Source: Saccharina japonica | Taxonomy: Eukaryota > Sar > Phaeophyceae > Laminariales > Laminariaceae | Reading direction: 5' to 3' | DNA: 64,000 nucleotides | Assembly (NCBI GenBank): GCA_008828725.1 | Contig: MEHQ01001542.1 | Coordinates: 167,697-231,696, forward strand | Shown: positions 21,600 to 32,236 of the stretch, piece after piece | How the letters are laid out: every line of letters begins with the position of its first letter | Numbering within the stretch: position 1 is the first letter of the stretch | Made by a program: the position numbers and the translations under genes | The notes under the pieces: model-generated | What the model saw: only the letters and a program-made list of their open reading frames with translations | Database searches by the model: none | What the model was told of the DNA's origin: nothing

Positions 21600-21900
21600 C
21601 TGATTTTTGTTGGTCTGGGTTGGGGTGAGGGGTTACGGCTTGGATTGGGTTGGGGTTGGCTAGGGTCCACTCTCTATAAGGCAACACACTACTTCTCTTG
21701 GGTTGGGTCGAGTTGGGTTGGGGAGGTTGGGTTGAGTCCACTCTTTATATTGCAACAAACTGCTTCTGGTGATTTCGGTCGGGTTGGGTTCACGCTCTAC
21801 ACGGCAATACGCCAACACATTGCTTCTGTTGGGTTGGGTTCGGTTGTGCTGGGGTCGACTGCTGTCACAGCAAGGGTTGCGTTTGGGTTGGGTTGGGTCG
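21600..21900 (+). repeat. G-rich tandem array (GGGTTGGGTTGGG units)
   Basis: About four units of 60-90 bp: GGGTTGGGTTGGGT, (C)CACTCTCTATA, (A)GGCAACACACT and GCTTCT. One strand has many closely spaced GGG runs and could form G-quadruplexes. An open plus-strand frame here only translates the repeat. Confidence 0.7.
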
Positions 21901-22310
21901 AACGCATTGCCATCAAGCCCCCTGCGAGGGCAGAAGCGAGTGAAGCCAGCCACCCGCACCCTTCAAGCCCACTCACATCAACTCAAGTGTTGTGTTGCAG
22001 TGTGGGTTAGTTTCCGCCTTGTGCTACTGCTGCTTGTCTCGTACTGCTGTTGCGCAGTGCATACACATGTACCCTTTAAGCCCACTCACACAAATTACGT
22101 CTTCGTGTGCTTCGCACGCGTACTTCGTGTGATACCTGGTATGATATCTCGCTAGCATTTACGGAAGAGATAGCACAGCAGCACCACGCGGCAGCGCAAG
22201 GCACCACATGGTCCCACACGGCGCTGCGCTGCTGAGCTGCGCCGCGCTGCTGGGCTACGAGAGCTGCGCTGAGCTGAGCTGCTGAGCTAAGCTGGGTGTG
22301 ATTTGCGAAA

Positions 22311-25300
22311 AAACGAAGAAAAAAAAACGAAAAAAAAGGAAGAAAATAAAAAAGACGCTGGGAGGTTCCGCAAGAAAATTAATAGAAGCAGGCGGTGTTC
22401 GAGTGGGAGCTCTGAGAGGCCAGGAATGTGCAAACCGAGCCCGCTGGGGGAAAAGACGAAGAAAAGTACGTATTTGTTTGTCCATATATGTGTGATACCT
22501 ATTAATACGATACTCGTATGATACGACGGAAGAGAAAAAAAAAACGTAGAAACGCAAAAACCGAAGGCCTGAACGAATCGTATTTCTACCCTTCACCCTT
22601 CATACAGTAGTCTACTGACGAATACATAGACCACCCACACACTTGATATTTTTTGTCCCCCTATCGAAATGACGCCTTATATACACATATTCTACTATTA
22701 ATACTGTCCTCGGTCAAGAGAAAATACGAAGATTATTTTTGGAAAGGCTGAAAAACGAAAAACGCTGTGTATCATAGCCCGGAAACTATCCGGTTGCAGC
22801 TGGGGAAATACGCATCCCGCATCCTATATACTATATACCCCTCGGCAATTACAGCTATTTAAAGCCCGACTCAACCAGCAGGTATTTGACATTTTGATAA
22901 TTTGATGTTCGATTTTTTGTGATGAGCATTATACATGTAATTATTTCATATTGATTGTTTGGATACAATACGTAATACGTAGCCTTTTCAGGGTGCCTTT
23001 CCGACATCATTTGATCATTTCACGCGATTTTAAAGTGAAAATACGAACATAACCAACATCGGTAATCGGTACACACAACGCGTATCACCTCGTACCGAGT
23101 ATTAAAACCAGTTTTAATAAAAAAAGTACCGAGTACTGCTACGTATGTGTTTGATATACGAGTGCACTCACTACGAATTAATACTCTGTACCGGCTACTC
23201 ACTCGTTCTTATATACCTGGTACAGCAGTACATATTCGTATACGAATACTCGTACTTTCCAGGTATCGCTTGAGTTAACGATTGATTATTGACCGTATTA
23301 TGTCATATCATACGTATATCCTACTGCTGTACGTATATATGTAGACGAGTCTCTTCTACGTACGTACCCGTATATAGGTCTGGGCACTGGCAGCCTTAAT
23401 CAGTAGATATAATACTGACTCCGTCCCGAGTCAGTATACCGGATTGCATCAGTATACTGGTCGTCACGCAGGCGCATACATACATCCCTCTGCTGTTTAA
23501 TGTTACTCCGTCGCTCCTGCCCTTGGCCCTTGGGGCGCATGGTATTAAAGAGGAGGCCATCACCAGCAAACACACAAGAAAGCAAAGACTGCCCTCCTCT
23601 CCATATCTTTTCTCCTCTCTCCTCCCGAAACAAGGTTTTTTAGGTGGGTTTCAGTAATATACCAGGGGTGCTTCTTGGATAAAGGAAATATCAAATATCA
23701 AAATAGACCCTGGCTAGGAGCATCTACTGGCAGGCTCAAATATAGTTACTGCCAGTAGATTACTAGCCAAATGCGCACGTGCACCTACGTACTGCTGTTG
23801 CCAGTGCCCAGCCTTACGTACAAACTGCATATCTACCAGGTACTGACCTGTGGCACCTACGTCGTAATAATACCAGGCGTGCATCGTGTATTATGAAACC
23901 CTAAAAAAAAAAAAAAAAAAAAAACTTTCGATTTTCTGATTCAGGCGAAAGAAAAGAAAGCAGGACAGACATTTCTTTTGGGAGATCAAAAGGCGACACA
24001 AGAAAGTCGACATGCGAAGATAGTGACTCGATCGGGGTAGAACGTGTACGTCGCATGCACCCAAGGTGGCTCGGGACTGGCCAGACGCGCGCAAGATGTA
24101 ATATCTAACGGGCACCCCTCCGGAACAGCAGAACAACGAGCGGGCCCTGAAGAGCGCTCCAACGTCTGCCCTAGCGCCCCTATGACCATTATTAATACAG
24201 TATGGCTTATGATGTCAACATATCAACGGCATTTGACCGTCTTCTGTCCTCCTGCTATAAAATGTCCCAGGTACGTACGGGGGCCGGACGTCACACTCGT
24301 TCGAATTACGACAAAAATACAAAAAAACAAAAATGCATCATTTAAAAAATACGGGAAAAAAACATGCACCAGGTACATATCATCCAGGTACGTACTTACG
24401 TACGACCAGAGGACGCAAACAAAAAACGAGAGGCACGTAGGTACACCTGGGGCGCCGGCTATTTTTAGCAAACAAGAGCAGGACTATTAATAGTACTCGT
24501 ATGTATACATACGAACGCTATTTTTCACATGTCGCGCGGAATGTGCAGAATTTCTTGTTATCTTCAAACCGGTACCCGGTTCAGCAGTCTGTTGTGTTGC
24601 GGGCTGACACGAAAACTAAAAACAAGACACAAAAACATTCACCAACTCATACAGAAAACAACACAATCGACACCCGACACCCGTTTTTGCCCTCTTTCCT
24701 CTTCCATCACACAGCAGCCACACAGCGCGGCAGTATGTTTACGCAGAAAAAATCTCCCTACGTACGAGTACGATACGTAAACATAGGCAACATCTCTCTC
24801 ATCAAGATAAAATAAAACATGGAGATTACAATCAAGTGAAAAATAAAATACGTATATAAAAATAACGTAGTTTTAGAGTGGGCAATAAAATCTCCGGTGA
24901 TTTCTGTCAGTAGATAAACATCGCTTCACAATTTAACAGTACAAAGAATATCGGATATTTTATTACTTGAGTGTAGTGTAGGGACGGCGAGAAGGCCCGA
25001 CGGAGAAAAAAAATGAAAAAAATGTGGGTTCGGGGCGGGTTGATGTACCGCACCGCAAAAAAAATATAACTTTTCCCCAAAAAACAAATAACTCAGCATT
25101 TCGCAAGAAGATAGCGAGACTTGCACCCTGGGGTATTTGCCACGTACATACCGGGTGTGTACCAGAAAAAAAAAAGTGACTCTGTGATGATAGCGGTTTG
25201 GCGTTGGTGTGCCCTATGGCCTCTCGGTGCGAGCGCTTGGCAGCACAGGTCGGTCTTCTATTAATAGTTGCCTCGCGCGTGGCTTCGCAACTCCGCTCGC

Positions 25301-25650
25301 AATACGGCACGGGAGCGTGGTTGGTTGGGGAGGTTTGGTGACCTTTGGGCCGAGCTTGGTGCGAACCCCTTTTTTGGGTCGTAGAAGAAAAAAAAAAAAC
25401 AGAAACGAACGTAGAATGTGGAATATGTGTGACGATTGGGCGGCGAAATAAAAAAGTTGTAGTAGAAGCGCGGTCAGATTACTGCATTTTACTCCCGCAT
25501 CTCTCCGCTCGTCTGCTGCTGCTGCTGCTGCTGTGGGATGTGGTCGGGGAGGGGGGAGGGGGGGGCTCGTTCTAGCTGAGTTGCTGCGGGCGAGAAAGGG
25601 ATGAGGTTTGGTCTCGGTGATAAGGGCGCACTCGCGGCAAGAACATCCGA
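22311..25650. other. Unassigned DNA, no convincing gene
   Basis: Purine-rich stretches (22310-22360), TACAGCAGTA/TACTGCTGTA at 23221-23230 and 23319-23328, TACCAGGTA/TACCTGGTA at 23214 and 23834, a hairpin near 23715-23770 (ATCTACTGGCAG facing CTGCCAGTAGAT) and a 21-base A run near 23904. Open frames reach 148 codons without hallmarks. The last 500 bases could hold downstream exons of the zinc-cluster gene, but I could not place them. Confidence 0.5.
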
Positions 25651-25792
25651 CTACGTGCGAGAGAGATAGAGATACATAGAGATGTCATCTACCAGGTATA
25701 CCTGCCATACGCGAGTAGTCAGGCGCAAAGGAAAAAAACAGAACAGGTTCTCATTCTTCCCCGATTTCCGAGTGTGTGCGTGCGTGACTTGC

Positions 25793-26530
25793 CTCTCCGT
25801 ACACACAGCGCAGGCCCTTTTTCCTGCAGAGGGAGCACTGGGGCAGCCCATCGCACCGTCGCTTCGCCAGCGAGCACGGGTCGCACTGCAATGACAAACA
25901 CAGAGGGAGAGGGGGAACGAGAGGGTGGGCGAACAAGCAATGCAAGTCATTGCTTCCGCCGGGCTGAGCCTTCGCCGGGCTCATAGTAGTCGGATCGTCG
26001 AGTATGTTTATGTTTGTCACGGGATTTTACATTTTCAACAAAAAAGATAAAATTGCAGCGGAAACTTCGTCACAATAACAACAAGAGACTGGTTGCGCGT
26101 GCCCCATCCATGCTGACTCGGCTTGCAACTAAAAACGGGTTTGACAGAAACAGGCAACCGCTCGAGGCTGTTGCTGTGCAGTCAGGTCGAGTGAGGCCAG
26201 GCTCGCACTCGCCCGACGCAGCAGCAGCAGAAGCAGCAGAAGAAGCAGAAGAAGCAGCAGCAGCAACAGCGGCAGCGGCGGCGGCAGCAGCAGCGGCGGC
26301 TGTGCCTTTTCTCTTCTCGGTTGTTGACCTTTTATTGCCTCAACCTTCTCATGTCGCAGTATACAAGTCACTCTTAATCTTGTATCAACTCATCAGAGAA
26401 CCCCCCAAAAACAAAAAAAAGCTCACCGATTTTCGAAGCCTGGGAGCTCGGCCCGCGTTTCGCTCCCTCCGGCCGGACCCGCTCGCCCGGCGGGCAGGCG
26501 GAACCGCCTCCATCTCGTCCCTCTGCATGT
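25793..26530 (-). CDS. Zn(II)2Cys6 zinc-cluster protein, N-terminal two exons (partial gene)
   Basis: Two exons are inferred. Exon 1 (26530-26427) follows TTTTTGCAG, has ATG three bases in, and encodes a basic, Arg-rich stretch of 34 residues ending APRLRKS before GTGAGC. Exon 2 (25885-25793) follows a pyrimidine tract and TTGCAG, starts in phase and encodes CDPCSLAKRRCDGLPQC plus SLCRKKGLRC. The spacing C-x2-C-x6-C-x5-C-x2-C-x6-C is that of a Gal4-type binuclear zinc cluster, and joining the exons places the usual basic residues just before the first Cys. Such proteins are DNA-binding transcription regulators in the nucleus. Exon 2 ends GAG|GCAAGT, a GC-type donor. Later exons (coiled coil, regulatory domain) are not located. 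The 541-bp intron holds a GCA/GCG microsatellite. Confidence 0.75.
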
Positions 26531-27165
26531 CTGCAAAAACAGCGTTGCTGGGGTACGCCTCCCGGGCTAAGTTCGCCAGCCTGAGGCAGGACTAGACCAG
26601 GCGCAGCAGCAGCTGATGATGAAGGTGGGCATGGGGAAGAGGAGAGAAGACGGGGGTCATTTCTTTTTTTCTTCAATTTCGATTTTTCAACCTTTCCAAC
26701 GAAAACGGATTTTCAACTTATATGGTTTTTCGCGCCGTGTTGGTCTCAGGTGTTCCGTTTGTTCCGTTTTTTCGAAACTATTCGGTTTAAAAAAGACCGA
26801 ATAACATGTTAGACCAATCAGGAGCCGTCTTGATAGGAGGGCCGCCTCGACTCTGTCGCGACAGCAGTGCAAGAACGGTCCCGCACACGGGAGCCCCTAG
26901 GTCCGCAAGTAAGTGATACCGGTGTCTAAAAAAGCGAATAAGCAGTAAGTGCGGTTTGCAGACCATAACAATCATGAAATCGGGTCGAAGCCCCGTCCTC
27001 CATCTGCCCGCACTTGATTTTGCCTCTACGAACTGCGAGTGTATGATACGAGTATTGCAGGTTGTTGTCGTGTGTGCAGTTACAGTAGTTTCTGCTGTGA
27101 GAAGCAGCAATGAAGCAGGAAGGAAGAGGATGTTGTGTGTATGTGCGTGTACGTGCATTGATCTA
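26531..27165. other. Unassigned DNA upstream of the zinc-cluster exon
   Basis: May hold the promoter or a 5' exon of the minus-strand gene. I see no definite TATA box or start signal. Near 26660-26800 is T/A-rich sequence with TTTTCGAAAC and GTTCCGTTTGTTCCGTTTTT. No other gene recognised. Confidence 0.45.
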
Positions 27166-27219
27166 TATGGGCTATGTCACAGTAAAAAAAAGGACTTTTT
27201 TTTACTGTCATAGCCCATA
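27166..27219. repeat. Near-perfect 24-bp-arm hairpin
   Basis: TATGGGCTATG, a TC bulge, then ACAGTAAAAAAAA faces TTTTTTTTACTGT followed by CATAGCCCATA across a four-base loop. It could be a very small fold-back element. I see no second copy. Confidence 0.8.
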
Positions 27220-30200
27220 GTGCATGATACTCGTAGAGGGTTTATGGTGTGGGTGCATGTACGTATGTATATGTGATGTGTGTGTTTTTTCTCTTCTGGC
27301 TCTCTCGCTTTTGATCGCGAGTGTGTATGGTGATTCTCCCGAACACAAACACGACTGAATCTGACTGCGGGGTGTGTGTTTTGGTGATGATGCTTTTTGG
27401 ATGTACTGGCTGGGCTGGATAACTAATTAATGTACTCGTACGTACAACAGCAGTAAGTAGTGAGTGAATGTGCATCTTGTATTATTATAATAACATGTGC
27501 ACTTACTTGCATGTATGTGTGTACTACTACGAGTACTTGTTGTGCTTCTTGTTCGTGTGCACTACCGAATAGTATAGCAACTCGTGTGTGAGTATGTTGC
27601 GGCTTGATTTGGAAAAACACCTACGATTAATACGCGTAGGTACGGTAATACTATGTGTTCATCATACCTCGGAAATGTATGGACCGTTTCGTATCAATAC
27701 CAAGTACTGACCATTCCTTATATTTCCGTCCAACGTACGTAGTAAGTAGTGGTACTCAACTTTGTTGATAGCAATAAACAACAACAGCAAACAGAGAAGA
27801 GGCACACACAACTACAAGGCAACTATTATTTTACCAGGTATATACTACACGACTCGAGTAATTTGTCAGAGTACAAGAAGTCTTAGAGTGTCTTACACAA
27901 CAACCATCATGATAAAAGTGTTCGTTCCCGCAACCACCATTCATTACGTACACAGAAAAAACAAGCTTTCCCCAAAGGCGCGACGAGTCGTTTAGACAAA
28001 CAACAACGATCACAGCCACAAGTAGTAGATAGTGTCGTCGGGGGGGGCGGGGCGGGGGGGGAATCCATTGCGAGGAAAGCAGGGGAGGAGAGTATAATAT
28101 TACCAGGTAGTAGTAGTAGTAGTAGTAGTATGTTGCGAGGGAACAAAAACGAGTTGATATTTTTGTTGCAGCAGGAGAAGACGGTCTCGATGCGTGTGTG
28201 CACAGTGAGTGACCATCGGTGTGTGTGTAGCGACCACAGACAAACCCAGCCACAGGTCGCTATCTCGCGGAGGTGTGTGATGGGGGGGTTTCCTACTTGA
28301 AATTCCAACTGCGGGGAGTCGCCAAGAGGCTACAAAAAAAGGAGCAAACAGAGTCGGGTGGGGGGGGGATATACTATACTCTCGTTTGTTTTTTGCTTAT
28401 TTTGCCTTATTATATAGTCTCATTTGACCATTGACCACGCATATCCCTTTCGAGAGGGGGGGGGGCAGAGATTTGTGTGAATTTATTATTGTATTCGAAT
28501 CCAAAAAGGCCCGCGCTCATCCTGGATCCTACAACTCTCTATAATAATTTTATTTAACTCTCTTCTTTCTACTCGTAGTGCATCCATCCATCCATGCCGT
28601 GGGTGTGAGTCAAAAGTTGCAGTGAGAAAGGAGTTGATTTTTTACCACACACAGAAAAAAAAGAGTTTTTTTTACGAGCAAAATCGCGCAACAATATACG
28701 CCACACAGACACAAAAGCAAGCAAGCAATTGCGCAGCAATCGCCATGGTGCGTGCATTTATGTATGTATGTACGAGCATGATGATATGATGTGCTTGATG
28801 ACTGAAAGAAGAGCATGTATGTATGTGTGTATGCGATGGCGGGATTCGTTTTTCGTATTTCATAATCATAAAAGACCTCCAAGAGCCACACAGCGAGGCG
28901 AGACCAAAAACCAAAGTACGTAAAAACCAGTAAAAACAGCAAAAATACAATAAAAATAATATAATACCGGTGGCGAACGCGGCAAAAGTGACCGGCAAGT
29001 AAATCTCAATATTTCGCCGATATTCTTTGTCCGCTTTTCTTGCCGTGGGCCCTGCGTTGGTCTGGCCATTTCTCTCCGCTCGACAAGAGGAGGATATCAT
29101 TATTCGACCCACATCCCACATTCCAATATATGGTGTGGGGATGGATGAGCTGCGGCTTATCAAAGTCGTAGTAGATGTATGAGCGTGTATGAGAAGGTCG
29201 CGAGGCAAATGCGAAGGTGGGGAACGGAGGAGAGTAGGCCGATGATAATAACCCGATAGCATGGGTACTGGGGAGCTGGAGGTACAATGGGTCTCTCTTT
29301 GCATTTCGAGCTGCTTCGCGTTTTGTAGTCCTTGTGCACTTACATAATAGACAACACACCATGATGATGGTGGTAGGAAACTGCAACAAGCAGTAGTAGT
29401 ATATAGTGTAAGCAGTAGTACTGCTGTGTACGTACGAAGCCATACAGCTATGAACTCGTTTGAGCTGGTCGGTGTTACCTGCCTGGTTACTTACCGGGTG
29501 GCTACGTACGTACCAGGTACGTACTTCTTTTTTTCTTTAGCTTTCAAGAACTTTTTATATGTTCTTCGTCCCTGCCCGGTGGCGAGTAGCTGATATTAAT
29601 AGCACGAGGAAAACCAACGCCTGCCGTGTTCTCCCTTTTTTCAGCTTGCGGTACACCCGGGATTCCAAGTCAACCACAATCGCGAAGGGGAACCTTGTAT
29701 ATATGTGTAGTAGGTGGAGTCTAAAAGCAGCGAGCCGTTACACCAGAGGACTTCCTACGCAAAACATTCGCCAATCCATGTGGACACGGACCCCACCTAT
29801 GTATGTATGTGATACACGCGCGTTGTGCGGTGGAGACCCTCTCGCGAGAGGGGCGCGGCACCGGCACCGCTTCCCCCGGCGGCCGGTTGCGGGGTCCGGC
29901 ACACAAAACCGCCGCCTCTCCTCAATCAAGCTGACCACATCAGGTCTTTTCGCAGTCGGGTCACGCCTCTGTGTGGGAGAGGGAGCGTGCGGTCAGTTGG
30001 CGCGAAATTCGCCTTTTCCACCTTGTATCTGTGAATGGCTTATTATTAGACTATCTCTCCTTTTTTACCGCAATACTATCATAGATGGAACATTGATAAG
30101 AGAAGATGTAGGTTGTTCACCCCCTATTATATACAGTAGGATCTTTAACAGAGAGGAGGAAGAATAACCTGCTACTGATATAGCTGCCTAGTTAATACAC

Positions 30201-31068
30201 CAATACCACCACAGGTACCACCGTAAAGCAGGGCTTTTATAATACGCAAGCTAACAACACATTCTGGGACGAGTTTCAGGTACGAGAGATGCTCCAAAAG
30301 TAGAGCGGGGCGGCACGCACAGCGAAAATTGGGCGGCATTAGGAAGATATCGTCGACAGCTTTCCGTCAGACACAAGTGCCCGGCGTTCACCCCGCCCCC
30401 CCCTCTCCGTTGGCGAGCAAATAAGCGTGGAAATTCGTCCGGGAGGGGGGGTGTGTGTCATCTTATCGCCCGGGTGATATCTCACCACCCGTGTGATACG
30501 GTATACCGCAGACAGGCTATTTACAGCAGTAGTCCGCGTTTTCGGGGATCAACTCGTAAGATAATCGCCAGGCAGGGCAAATCCCCCCGCCACGGGCTAC
30601 TACACGCTAGTGATCGAGTTCAAGAAACTTGCGAACTTTTTTTTTACGCTCGGAAAAAATGTGACGATAAATGCGAATAAATAATGCCCGTGGAACTGAA
30701 CCCCCGTGCAAGTACGTACTCGTTTAGTTAGCCAGCGTGCATAGTATAGCCGATAGGTTGACCCCTAATTTCAGGTGTTGCCTTCTTTTTTTTTACGGGG
30801 ACGGAGAGTCTATAGCCTTCCTGCTGGCCTACAGTAGATTATCCCTTCTCACAAACAGGATAATATTCCTACTACTGCTACTACTACGCAGACAGGGGGG
30901 CTTTGGTACGGGTGGGGCCGGGATAATAGCCTGGGGTTGAGGCCACCGCTCGGTCCCGTCTCCCTGGAAGGCCTGCAGCAGCGACGCTTCACAACCAGTA
31001 CAAAAGCGCACAGCCGCAGCTGCCTGGTGAATCTACACGTCTGAACGTTCACTCACAACCTGCTAGGC
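27220..31068. other. Unassigned DNA with microsatellites
   Basis: CA/TG-rich sequence near 27240-27560, a TAG/GTA tract after TACCAGGTA at 28101-28130, and a reverse fragment of repeat G near 28410-28465 (CATTTGACCATTGACCACGC then CCCTTTCGAGA). A segment at 28245-28350 resembles the VAISRR segments near 35 kb. Open frames up to 210 codons lie on several strands without hallmarks. The GC-richer stretch at 29820-30030 is the best place to look for a missed exon. Confidence 0.45.
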
Positions 31069-32120
31069 ATGCTCAAACAATCCCGCCTCGGGGGGGGTAC
31101 CGGCCGAACCGAGATCTGTAGACGCCAAAACTCGCTCCTGCGGGCTACTAAGCTGTGGTATGTTTTCCCGGCCTTGCTGTTGCACTCGCCGGAAGATTCC
31201 ACAGAGAGGCGGCGGCAGAGGTCCCTGTTAGCCGAGAGCGGCAACATAGTAGTCCTCTTGCTGCTCCTCCCGTGGCTGACTGCGTGCACCCGGTGCCAGA
31301 GGCCACACAAGGCTCAGGAACGCCGCCCAAGAAGCTTCGTAGGAGAGGCTGAGCCCAACAATCGCGCGTCGCCATTGTACATATCACCAAGTACGCCAGA
31401 AGGGTTAACGTCACAGCAAGCACCAACCTGGTGGTAGAGTTGTGCCTGGTCGGCAACGAGGAGACGTGGGCCATGCTACAGTAGTAGCCAAAATCTCCGC
31501 CCGAGAATCATTGCCGCCGTGCTCGGGACGCAGCAGCGGCGGTGCTGGCAATTTCCGCGGAGGGCACAGGACGCTGGGTGAGCTTGATATAGATGGGTGA
31601 AAAAAACGGTAATTTGAGCTGAATATTGCCAGAAGGCAAATTAGCATGACAAATGCATGGTTCCGCCATGGCGCTCGAACGGTAAGGACCGCCCCGCCGG
31701 TGCTCTCCGACGATATATCAGCCCCCGACCGCGCTCTATCGGGGCAGCCCCGGAAACGACGGATCAACGCTTCGTGCAGCTCCAAACCATAATCCACATA
31801 CATCAACATCGGGCGAGAGGAATTTTTGGCAAGGGCATGGCAGCCTTCTGGCGAAGAAAGTTCCCGCCGGAGTTGCGGGAGCTCTTTTCTTGCAATGTGG
31901 CCTCGCTGTGGTTCGGGAAAGGGTCGACTGGTCTGCGTCGGTTTGGCATGGAGGCGCTGCTTACCGCGGGGGAAATGCGACAACAGTGGCGACCGCGGCT
32001 GGAGGAGGTCAACCCGCGAGAGGGTTACGCAGCTTGGGGCGCGCTGTGCCCAGAGCAGTCAAGCACGTGAGGTTGAGGGCACGCGCCAGAGCAGACACCC
32101 TAGGTATTCTTGGGTTGGGT
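31069..32120 (+). mobile_element. Decayed LINE-like reverse transcriptase region (tentative)
   Basis: The plus-strand frame at 31110-31280 reads RATKLWYVFPALLLHSPED and, further on, LLLLLPWLTACTR, resembling the stretch before the RT domain in algal and protist non-LTR elements. At 31850-32110 two overlapping frames give PPELRELFSCNVASLWFGKG and then, after a shift, VGLAWRRC...RVTQLGARC, which recall the RT block '...G.RPIAVG..WRRL...P.QLGVG..GAE..VHA.R'. Frames are broken and the catalytic YxDD box is not seen. The resemblance is by eye and weak. The region could also be a host gene. Confidence 0.35.
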
Positions 32121-32236
32121 AACTCTGTGGATTGGTTGGGTGGCTACAGCAGTGGCCAGCGCCAGAGCAGACACCCTAGGTATTCTTGGGTTGGGTAACT
32201 CTGTGGATTGGTTGGGTGACTACAGCAGTGGCCAGC
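32085..32236 (+). repeat. Tandem duplication of a 76-bp unit
   Basis: Two copies of GCCAGAGCAGACACCCTAGG, TATTCTTGGGTTGGGTAAC, TCTGTGGATTGGTTGGGTG and CTACAGCAGTGGCCAGC, differing at one base (G/A before CTACAGC). Recent local duplication. Confidence 0.9.

Larger units (their letters stand above)
21150..22310 (+). repeat. Cluster of CTGAGCTGAGCTG-ended repeats
   Basis: Three related blocks (21150-21235, 21245-21355, 22115-22310) have the order GTACTTCG-TATGATACCTGGTATG, CGGAAG, AGCACAGCACGGCAC, and then several GAGCTGAGCTG units. The GAGCT/AGCTC words are self-complementary, so each block can fold. TACCTGGTA is a fixed part of at least two of them (21254-21262, 22133-22141). Confidence 0.6.
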
